A stretch of DNA of 5,209 bases from an uncultured Clostridia bacterium (lineage in GTDB: Bacteria > Bacillota > Clostridia > Oscillospirales > Acutalibacteraceae): contig CANONE010000138.1 in assembly GCA_947567585.1 (NCBI GenBank), positions 1-5,209 on the forward strand, read 5' to 3'. This document shows positions 1-4,903 of the stretch, piece by piece (position 1 is the stretch's first letter; the number at the start of each line of letters is the position of its first letter). The position numbers and the translations under genes are program-made. Below the pieces are notes generated by a model. That model made no database searches and was not told the DNA's origin. It saw only the letters and a list, made by a program, of their open reading frames with translations.

Positions 1-77
1 CCCCAGATTTTTAACACGGCCATCACCATTGTGTCCGTTTTCGTAGCAATGGTGATGGCCGTGTTAAAAATCTGGGG
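1..77. repeat. Perfect 30-bp inverted repeat at the window edge, probable fold-back assembly/amplification artefact
   Basis: Bases 1-30 are the exact reverse complement of 48-77, with a 17-base spacer at 31-47. Both arms lie inside the coding region of the truncated ABC transporter. The plus strand read in frame from base 1 gives the gene's own sense sequence, PQIFNTAITI followed by VSVFVA, which is a normal transmembrane continuation for this exporter family. The minus strand read through the spacer instead gives a polar stretch, ATKTDT. The arrangement is therefore sense strand up to about base 47, then the antisense strand of the same gene, as expected of a fold-back chimera at a contig end. 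The short complementary words accatt and aatggt at the loop edge could have primed the fold-back. A genuine hairpin in the genome is possible but less likely. Confidence 0.85.
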
Positions 78-563
78 AATGCTCTGGGAAATCATCATCC
101 GCAGGGTATCGGTATCGTTGGTATAGCGGCTCATGATGTCGCCATGGGTATGGGTGTCAAAATACTTGATAGGCAGAAGCTGCATGTGGGAGAAGAGGTC
201 GTCCCGGATATCCTTTAAAATTCCCTGGGAGACCGTGACCATCAGCCAGTTATAGGCGAAGGTGGAAAGGGCCCCCACTATGTAGATAAGCCCCATGGTC
301 CCAATCGCCCGCAGCAGCCCTGTGAAAACCGGATTTTCCATGGCCAGCAGGGGGGTGATATGGTCGTCGATGAGGACCTCCAAAAACATGGAGCCCGCTA
401 CCCCAGCCACAGCGCTGATTAAAATGCATACCAGCACAATGGCCATCCGGATTTTGTTGGGAGTATTCATATAGCCTAAAAGGCGTTTAATTACCTTGGC
501 CTGATCTTTCGGTTTCGGCCTGTTTTTGGCAAAGGCCGCGCCCATTGGTCCTCTAGGAGGCAT
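1..563 (-). CDS. ABC exporter half-transporter, N-terminal part (second subunit of a heterodimer), truncated by window edge
   Basis: This is the membrane-domain start of a type IV (exporter) ABC half-transporter, which would pair with the product of the gene just upstream. The ATG at 563 is chosen because AAAGGGG lies 8-9 bases before it; an in-frame ATG at 545 is a weaker alternative. The start overlaps the preceding stop codon (555-553) by 11 bases, suggesting translational coupling and balanced subunit production. The first 172 codons (563-48) are reliable. They encode a basic cytoplasmic N-terminus, TM1 at about residues 38-62, TM2 at about 84-108 and the conserved coupling region around HGDIMSRYTNDTDTLR (residues 140-155). 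Reading beyond base 48 follows the inverted repeat and is probably not the true protein. The ATPase domain is missing. Homologues are about 600 residues long, so roughly 70% of the gene lies outside. The substrate cannot be told; multidrug or toxic-metabolite export is an inference from the MarR neighbour. Confidence 0.9.
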   Translation of the reverse strand, partial: MPPRGPMGAAFAKNRPKPKDQAKVIKRLLGYMNTPNKIRMAIVLVCILISAVAGVAGSMFLEVLIDDHITPLLAMENPVFTGLLRAIGTMGLIYIVGALSTFAYNWLMVTVSQGILKDIRDDLFSHMQLLPIKYFDTHTHGDIMSRYTNDTDTLRMMISQSIPQIFNTAITIATKTDTMVMAVLKIW

Positions 564-2286
564 TTGCGCTATCCCCTTTCTGTTGCGATTCGTATACTTC
601 CCGGTAGATGGAGGCCCGGGCCATCAGCTCTTGGTGGGCGCCCATTTCGGCGATTTTGCCGCCGTCCATAACAATGATTTGGTCCGCGTCCTGCACAGAG
701 GCCACCCGCTGGGCAATGATGATCTTGGTGGTGTCGGGAATCTCTTCCCGGAAGGCTTCCCGGATCATGGCGTCGGTATGGGTATCCACGGCGCTGGTGG
801 AATCGTCCAAAATAAGTATCTTGGGCTTTTTCAGGAGGGCCCGGGCAATGCACAGCCGCTGCTTCTGTCCGCCGGAAACATTGGAGCCGCCCTGCTCAAT
901 GTACGTATCATATTTGTCGGGGAATTCCTCAATGAAGCTGTCGGCGGCGGCCAGGCGGCACACCCGCCGGATGTCTTCATCTGTGGCATTCTCGTCGCCC
1001 CAGCGGAGATTCTCTTTAATGGTGCCGGAGAAGAGCTCGTTTTTTTGCAGCACCATGGCCACCTCTTCCCGCAGGGCCTCCACATTATAGTCCCGGACGT
1101 CTACCCCGCCTACCAGCACCCGGCCCTCCTGTACGTCGTACAGACGGGGGATCAGCTGCACCAGGCTGGACTTGCCGCTGCCGGTGCCGCCCAAAATACC
1201 AATGGTCTGGCCCGGCTTTATATGCAGGTCAATATGGGAAAGGCAGGTCCGGCCGGATTTCTTATAGTTAAAGTCCACGCCCTCAAAGACCACGGAGCCG
1301 TCCTTCACTTCCCGAATATTCTTGGCGCCGTCGGAGATGTCGCTTTCCTCGTCCAAAATCTCCACAATTCGTGTAGCGGAGGCCCGGGACATGGTGGTCA
1401 TCACAAAGATCATGGTCAGCATCATCAAGCTGGAAAGTACCTGCATGGCATAGCTCATCATGCTCATCAGCTGTCCTGTGGTCATGGAGGAGCCTACAAT
1501 CAGCTTGGCGCCGAACCAGGAGATTAATAGGATGGTGCCGTACATACAGATCTGCATCAGCGGGGAGTTAAAGGCCAGAATGCGCTCCGCCAAAGCGGAA
1601 TCCCGGCGGATATTCTCAGAGGCTTCCACAAATTTTTCCGTCTCATGCTCTTCCCGGACAAACGCCTTTACCACCCGGATGCCCCGCAGGTTTTCCTGCA
1701 CCACGGTGTTCATCCTGTCATAGTGCTTAAACATCCGAGAGAAAGCGGGGTACGCTCTGGTGGAGATAAAGCCCAGCCCCAGCCCCAGTACGGGCATGAC
1801 CGCCAAAAAAATGAGAGACAGGCGGCTGTTGACATTAAAAGCCATGACCATGGAGAAGATCAGCGTCATGGGGGCCCGCACAGCTATGCGGATCATCATC
1901 TGAAAGGCGTTCTGCACATTGGTGACGTCGGTGGTCAGCCGGGTAACAATGCTGCCGGTGGAGAACTTGTCAATGTTGGAAAAGGAATAGCTCTGCACCT
2001 TATAGTACATATCCTGACGCAGGTTCCGGGCAAACCCAGTGGAAGCCTTGGCCCCATAAAAGCCGGACAGCACGCCAAAGGCCAAAGAGACCAAAGCGCA
2101 GCCCACCAGCAGCAGCCCCATCTGCCAGATGACCCCCATGTCGCCTTTATTAATGCCAAAGTCGATGAGGTACGCCATCAGCATGGGGATAATCACTTCC
2201 ATAACCACTTCCAGCGTAGCCGTAACCGGCGTCATAATTGTGTCCTTCTTGTATTCCCGAATACACCGGGAGAGCTTTCGAATCAT
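553..2286 (-). CDS. ABC exporter half-transporter with degenerate ATPase site (first subunit of a heterodimer)
   Basis: This is a complete fused membrane-plus-ATPase exporter subunit of about 577 residues. Numbered from the ATG at 2286, the membrane domain (about 18-305) has six helices. The ATPase domain follows, with Walker A GGTGSGKS (366-373), Q-loop Gln414, signature VSGGQ (470-474) and Walker B ending LILDD (491-495). The catalytic glutamate is Asp495 and the switch histidine is Gln526 (IIIAQR). This is the known pattern of the degenerate-site partner in heterodimeric exporters such as TM287/TM288 or BmrC/BmrD, so a partner with a complete site is expected. The frame is open to a GTG at 2352 (599 residues), but that start has no clear ribosome binding site. 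ATG 2286 gives MIRKLSRCIREYKKDT, which resembles family N-termini, and has AAAGGA 12 bases upstream. It is probably co-transcribed with the MarR gene, 20 bases from that stop if GTG 2352 is used and 86 bases if ATG 2286 is used. Confidence 0.95.
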   Translation of the reverse strand: MIRKLSRCIREYKKDTIMTPVTATLEVVMEVIIPMLMAYLIDFGINKGDMGVIWQMGLLLVGCALVSLAFGVLSGFYGAKASTGFARNLRQDMYYKVQSYSFSNIDKFSTGSIVTRLTTDVTNVQNAFQMMIRIAVRAPMTLIFSMVMAFNVNSRLSLIFLAVMPVLGLGLGFISTRAYPAFSRMFKHYDRMNTVVQENLRGIRVVKAFVREEHETEKFVEASENIRRDSALAERILAFNSPLMQICMYGTILLISWFGAKLIVGSSMTTGQLMSMMSYAMQVLSSLMMLTMIFVMTTMSRASATRIVEILDEESDISDGAKNIREVKDGSVVFEGVDFNYKKSGRTCLSHIDLHIKPGQTIGILGGTGSGKSSLVQLIPRLYDVQEGRVLVGGVDVRDYNVEALREEVAMVLQKNELFSGTIKENLRWGDENATDEDIRRVCRLAAADSFIEEFPDKYDTYIEQGGSNVSGGQKQRLCIARALLKKPKILILDDSTSAVDTHTDAMIREAFREEIPDTTKIIIAQRVASVQDADQIIVMDGGKIAEMGAHQELMARASIYREVYESQQKGDSANAS

Positions 2287-2372
2287 CTTTTCTATCAGTC
2301 CTTTCTGGGTTGTTTGGGCTTCCTCTAAGGCCGCGGGCGAGATCCGGCGCACCGCAGCCTAAGGGAGCGGCT

Positions 2373-2858
2373 TCATTCTTCCTCCAAGGTGCTGCGGATC
2401 TTTTCGCAGATGGAGATGAAAGAGGCTTTTTCTTCCGGCGTTAGTCCGGCGGAGAGCCTGGCCTCAATCCCGGCGATGGTCTGCTGGAACCGCTCCTGCC
2501 GCTGGATGGCCTTTTCCGTCAGTTGGATTTTTTTTAGTCGGGCGTCCCATTCCACCGGGTGGCGGGTAATCATCCCGTCCCGTTCCATGGCCTGTAGTAT
2601 CCCGGTCATGGTGGAGCGCCGGACGGAGAACTGCTGCTGTAAATCCCGCTGATAAATGTCCTTGTCCCGGTTATCATATAGAAAGCCTACCAGCCAGCCA
2701 TATATCCCAGCTCCGGAATGCTCGCCGTCTTCGCCGCCGTATTGATGGGTCAGCCATTTGATCATATGAGAGAGCCCGTGAATCTGAAAGCCGATTTCAT
2801 CCCGGTGCTCTACCCGCTTCAGCTGGCCGTCGCAGCGGCCCGCATCCTTTTCTCTCAC
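2373..2858 (-). CDS. MarR-family transcriptional regulator
   Basis: This 161-residue protein has the winged helix-turn-helix layout of the MarR family. There is an N-terminal dimerisation helix region (about 20-62), a helix-turn-helix with recognition helix near residues 79-93 (SVRRSTMTGILQAME) and a wing with the family's basic/acidic turn near 98-112 (TRHPVEWDARLKKIQ). Long C-terminal helices complete the dimer interface. The GTG start at 2858 is supported by AAGGAG seven bases upstream, and an ATG replacement further in would remove dimer helices. It is the first gene of the exporter operon, so it most likely represses its own promoter and is released by a ligand that the exporter removes. 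The ligand is unknown. The phased repeats just upstream (2894-2976) are the obvious candidate binding sites. Cys9 and Cys151 are the only cysteines, so thiol-based sensing is possible but not indicated. Confidence 0.93.
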   Translation of the reverse strand: MREKDAGRCDGQLKRVEHRDEIGFQIHGLSHMIKWLTHQYGGEDGEHSGAGIYGWLVGFLYDNRDKDIYQRDLQQQFSVRRSTMTGILQAMERDGMITRHPVEWDARLKKIQLTEKAIQRQERFQQTIAGIEARLSAGLTPEEKASFISICEKIRSTLEEE

Positions 2859-2870
2859 AAAAGCACTCCT
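2852..2870 (-). promoter_or_regulatory. Ribosome binding site of the MarR gene (decides a GTG start)
   Basis: On the minus strand AAGGAG sits seven bases before the GTG at 2858. No other start codon in this frame has a comparable site, so it fixes the unusual start. Confidence 0.8.
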
Positions 2871-2893
2871 TTCCGCTTATATTCTCAGCCGAT

Positions 2894-2976
2894 TTTGTTC
2901 GCGCCCGGACTGTTCATCCGCAAACAGTTCGAGCATGTACTGTTCACTATCGAACTGTTCGTCTGCTAACAGTATA
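2894..2976 (-). promoter_or_regulatory. 15-bp phased operator-like repeat array in the MarR/exporter promoter and leader
   Basis: The heptamer AC(T/A)GTTC recurs exactly every 15 bases on the plus strand. Copies start at 2909 (ACTGTTC), 2924 (ACAGTTC), 2939 (ACTGTTC) and 2954 (ACTGTTC), with degenerate flanking copies at 2894 (TTTGTTC) and 2969 (ACAGTAT). The same bases form two dyads of identical geometry, ACTGTT-N8-AACAGT, at 2909-2928 and 2954-2973. A third dyad at 2939-2958 has one mismatch. The dyad at 2954-2973 overlaps the -10 box (2971-2976). Such palindromes next to a marR gene are typical MarR dimer operators, so autorepression is inferred. The strict 15-base spacing (about one and a half helical turns) and the number of copies are unusual for the family. 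Confidence 0.75.
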
Positions 2977-2999
2977 CCTCCAAAAAATTGGAAAGTCAA
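2971..2999 (-). promoter_or_regulatory. Sigma-70/SigA-type promoter of the MarR-ABC-ABC operon
   Basis: On the minus strand TTGACT (2999-2994) is followed by a 17-base spacer and TATACT (2976-2971). Each box has one mismatch to consensus. An A/T block (3005-3019, six A, TAA, six T) lies immediately upstream and could act as an UP element. Transcription should start near 2964, giving a leader of about 105 bases before the GTG at 2858. The promoter is strong on paper, as expected for one held down by a repressor. Confidence 0.85.
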
Positions 3000-3067
3000 G
3001 AGCCAAAAAATAATTTTTTCTCGGGCTAGTTACAAACAGGCCCGAGCCGGGATAAGAGCCCCGCCGC

Positions 3068-3101
3068 AAAAAACGAAAGCCCAGGTTTCCCTGGGCTTTC
3101 G
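3068..3101 (-). terminator. Intrinsic terminator after the SOD-like gene
   Basis: A perfect 12-bp stem (3074-3085 with 3090-3101) and a 4-base loop are followed, on the minus strand, by six T (3073-3068). It lies about 58 bases past the stop of the minus-strand SOD-like gene and isolates it from the MarR promoter downstream. There is no T-run on the plus strand. Confidence 0.92.
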
Positions 3102-3159
3102 TCAACACAGTTCAAAAAGGGGAGAATGCCTCTTCTGAAAAACGCTGCGGCGATGGATT

Positions 3160-3648
3160 TTATTGTGACTTAATCACCCCGCAGGCGATCATGGCTCCCG
3201 GCGCGCCGGAAGGCTGGGTAGTAAAATCGTCCCGGGCGGCATGAAGAATCACCGTGCATCCCAGCACTTCCCGAATGGTAAAGCGGCTGGTGAGAAAGGC
3301 CCCCCAGCCGTAACCCCGGTTGGAAAAAACCGGGGGAAGGTCCCCCATATGCTGGGGATGGGGGCGGTTCTGATTGTCCCGGTGCCCCTTTGCCCCTGCA
3401 AATTCCTTTCCGCCTTCAGAGGCGCAGCTGTCTCCTTGGTGGATATGTAGGGCGAAAATGCCGTCGGGGTTCTTTTCCAGACCAGGCAGCCCCCAAAATT
3501 CCGCCGCCGCCAGCACACCCGCGGTGGTTTGGTAGAGCTTGAGCGTACCTACCAGCTTGGGCCAGTCTTCGCCGCCCCGAATCGCCGCCCAGGCATTGGG
3601 CCTCCGCAGAAGCCGCTGGGCAAAAGCCGGGGTAAAACTTTGTATCAT
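3160..3648 (-). CDS. Cu/Zn superoxide dismutase family protein (SodC-like, arginine-less)
   Basis: Numbered from ATG 3648 (162 residues), the C-terminal two thirds match Cu/Zn superoxide dismutase. The copper ligands are His68 and His70 (ALHIHQG), His89 and His136 (VILHAARDD). The zinc ligands are His89, His97, His100 and Asp103 (HPQHMGDLPP). Cys75 and Cys156 (IACGVI) are placed for the conserved disulfide. FTTQPSG after His136 is typical. The active-site arginine before IACGVI is Met153, so electrostatic guidance of superoxide may be lost. No signal peptide is seen with this start, unlike most exported SodC. Clostridial homologues of similar length usually begin close to this point. The frame stays open to 4044; ATG 3804 or 3717 would add a hydrophobic segment (MLFVVAGAGFAYILVDFW), but their ribosome binding sites are badly spaced. 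GGAAAG 11 bases before 3648 is only moderate. The fold is certain; dismutase activity is not. Confidence 0.88.
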   Translation of the reverse strand: MIQSFTPAFAQRLLRRPNAWAAIRGGEDWPKLVGTLKLYQTTAGVLAAAEFWGLPGLEKNPDGIFALHIHQGDSCASEGGKEFAGAKGHRDNQNRPHPQHMGDLPPVFSNRGYGWGAFLTSRFTIREVLGCTVILHAARDDFTTQPSGAPGAMIACGVIKSQ

Positions 3649-3843
3649 GCGGTCACCAGCTTTCCAAAAGTCTACCAGAATATATGCAAAGCCGGCCCCT
3701 GCTACCACAAAAAGCATACCTTTCAAGGGATAACGGGCTTTTCCCGCTTTGGCAAAAGCATATTCCCAGGCGGAGCGGACAGAATAGAGAAAAGCAGACC
3801 ACATTTCCCCGTAAAATATGAAAGCGCAAGAAGGAGATATAAT
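3649..3843. other. Intergenic region between divergent SOD-like and small-protein genes
   Basis: These 195 bases lie between the two divergent starts and should hold both promoters. No convincing -35/-10 pair is visible in either direction. Candidates are TAAAAT at 3812-3817 (plus strand) and TATATT near 3679-3684 (minus strand), neither with a good -35. The minus strand is open in the SOD frame through the whole region, so an N-terminally extended SOD-like protein cannot be excluded. Confidence 0.4.
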
Positions 3844-4098
3844 ATGAAGCGGAAGATGAATTATCACGAGCATGACACGCCGCGGCAAGAGGAATTCCCC
3901 GATATTTCCAATGTGGCTTCCGCCACTGAATGCACCGGGCTGATGTACAAGTCGCCCCAGGATGAGAGCGAATACGAGAACTACCAGGAGCTTTCCCTCA
4001 TGGCCATTCCTAAAAAGAATCCGCAAGGGAAGAAGCCCGGCCAAGGCGGCCCAGGATCATCTCCCACACCGCAAGCTTCTTCACTGTCCTATCGTTAA
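3844..4098 (+). CDS. Small hypothetical protein, 84 residues, with a TECTGL motif
   Basis: AAGGAG (3831-3836) stands seven bases before this ATG, the best ribosome binding site on the plus strand here, so the gene is very probably real. The product is hydrophilic with no membrane segment or signal peptide. An acidic N-terminal half carries ATECTGLM (27-34) followed by an acidic, tyrosine-containing stretch (SEYENYQELSLMAIP, 42-56). The tail from residue 57 is rich in Lys, Pro, Gly, Gln and Ser and looks disordered. From memory, short clostridial proteins of unknown function share the (T/S)xCTGL-then-acidic pattern, but I cannot name the family. It diverges from the SOD-like gene across about 195 bases and precedes the amidase gene by 94 bases. 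No clear -35/-10 pair was found before it; TAAAAT at 3812-3817 is a possible -10. The single Cys30 is the only obvious functional residue. Confidence 0.8.
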   Translation: MKRKMNYHEHDTPRQEEFPDISNVASATECTGLMYKSPQDESEYENYQELSLMAIPKKNPQGKKPGQGGPGSSPTPQASSLSYR

Positions 4099-4147
4099 CG
4101 CGGTTCAAAAGAGGTATACCGATTTTCAAGTGCGTTTACTATAACGC

Positions 4148-4192
4148 AGCCTCCCTTCTTTTCATAAGCTAAAGAAGAAGGGAGGCTTCTTT
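4148..4192 (+). promoter_or_regulatory. Hairpin sequestering the amidase ribosome binding site (possible terminator/attenuator)
   Basis: A 13-bp perfect stem (4148-4160 with 4175-4187) with a 14-base loop ends with TTCTTT directly before the amidase ATG at 4193. The 3' arm contains GGGAGG (4180-4185), the ribosome binding site of the amidase with a seven-base spacer. In a transcript reading from the small upstream gene the hairpin would hide this site, and its short U-rich tail could also cause partial termination. A dual role, ending the upstream gene while limiting amidase translation, is inferred. Confidence 0.7.
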
Positions 4193-4756
4193 ATGCCAAT
4201 TCGTATTTTTATTGATCAGGGCCACAATCCCCAGGGCTTTAACGCCGGGGCCGAAGGAAACGGGCTCCGGGAGCAGGACGTTACCTATCAGGTTGGAGTG
4301 TATCTGGCGGACCTTCTCAACAACGACCCCCGCTTTGTGGCCCGGCTTTCACGGACCACGCCCACCCAGGTTTTGGGAACCAGCAACGCCAGCAGCCTGC
4401 AGGCCCGGGTGAACATGGCCAATTCCTGGCCCGCCAATTACTTTATCAGCATCCACTGCAACGCAAACCCCAACCCCGCTATTAACGGCAGTGAGGTCTA
4501 TGTGTACCGGGAAGGGACCCAGGCTTATTGGCTGGCCCAGCACATTCTGAAAGAGGTGGTGGAGGAGGTAGGCACCCGGGATAACGGGGTCCGGGTGAAT
4601 CCCTCTCTATATGTACTGCGCCGGACGTCCATGCCCGCCGTGCTGGTAGAGCTGGGGTATCTCACCAATTCCGCCGACGCCGCCAATCTCCGCGATAACC
4701 AGCGGGGCTTCGCGCAGGGCATCTACAACGGCCTGCTAAGCTATTTCGGCTTTTAA
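4193..4756 (+). CDS. N-acetylmuramoyl-L-alanine amidase (Amidase_3 family)
   Basis: This 187-residue protein is a stand-alone zinc amidase domain that cleaves the amide bond between N-acetylmuramic acid and L-alanine in peptidoglycan. Expected motifs occur in order. They are IFIDQGHNP with zinc ligand His11, GLREQD with zinc ligand Glu27, FISIHCNA with zinc ligand His88 and VELGYLTN with catalytic Glu153. The protein ends just after the usual final helix, so there is no SPOR, SH3 or other wall-binding repeat. There is no signal peptide; the N-terminal beta strand of the domain begins at residue 3. Related single-domain enzymes include mother-cell lysis amidases of spore formers such as CwlC and phage endolysins. 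A sporulation or lysis role is therefore plausible but unproved, and no other phage gene is present. The ATG at 4193 is set by GGGAGG seven bases upstream, inside the hairpin at 4148-4192. Confidence 0.95.
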   Translation: MPIRIFIDQGHNPQGFNAGAEGNGLREQDVTYQVGVYLADLLNNDPRFVARLSRTTPTQVLGTSNASSLQARVNMANSWPANYFISIHCNANPNPAINGSEVYVYREGTQAYWLAQHILKEVVEEVGTRDNGVRVNPSLYVLRRTSMPAVLVELGYLTNSADAANLRDNQRGFAQGIYNGLLSYFGF

Positions 4757-4849
4757 GGGCCAACGCGCGGAAGGCTGGATGGTCAACTGTCCACGTAAAA
4801 ACGATTGGGTTGGAAAATGCCTAAACTGATTTTTCATTGGGAAAAGTAG

Positions 4850-4903
4850 AGAAGGTCCGCCCACCTGCCTGCGTGGACGGACCTTCTGTTTGCACTATTT
4901 TTT
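4850..4903. terminator. Hairpin terminator between convergent amidase and ABC genes
   Basis: A 15-bp stem (4850-4864 with 4873-4887) with a single C/A mismatch and an 8-base loop lies between the two convergent stops. On the plus strand a TTT and, ten bases later, six T (4898-4903) follow. On the minus strand only a short T-rich stretch with four T follows. It probably serves the amidase gene mainly and the ABC gene in the other direction less strictly. Confidence 0.75.

Noticed and set aside
1..77. Invertible promoter/phase-variation switch
   Set aside because: A 17-base spacer is too small for known invertible elements, no invertase is near, and the loop's plus strand restores the gene's own coding sequence, which points to fold-back joining.
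526..1527. Long plus-strand open frame (333 codons) opposite the first ABC gene
   Set aside because: It is antisense to conserved ATPase motifs, has a composition rich in Gly/His/Ala with no recognisable domain, and lacks a ribosome binding site. It is a by-product of GC-rich codon use on the other strand.
1645..2328. Plus-strand open frame of 227 codons opposite the ABC membrane domain
   Set aside because: It is a His/Gln-rich shadow of the real gene with no motif or start signal.
2287..2352. GTG start at 2352 for the first ABC subunit
   Set aside because: There is no clear ribosome binding site and the 22 extra residues do not resemble family N-termini. It remains possible because the preceding stop is only 20 bases away and coupling could occur.
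2718..2969. Plus-strand open frame with apparent pentapeptide repeats (LF every five residues)
   Set aside because: The repetition comes from the 15-bp operator-like array (five codons per unit). The frame is antisense to the MarR start and has no ribosome binding site.
3020..3046. 7-bp inverted repeat with a 13-base loop upstream of the MarR promoter, considered as a terminator
   Set aside because: There is no T-run on the proper side in either direction, and a much better terminator lies at 3068-3101. On the minus strand the following A/T block is better read as an UP-like element.
3837..3842. TATAAT just before the small-protein ATG as a -10 box
   Set aside because: It lies between the ribosome binding site and the start codon, so transcription would begin inside the gene. 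It is part of the translation spacer.
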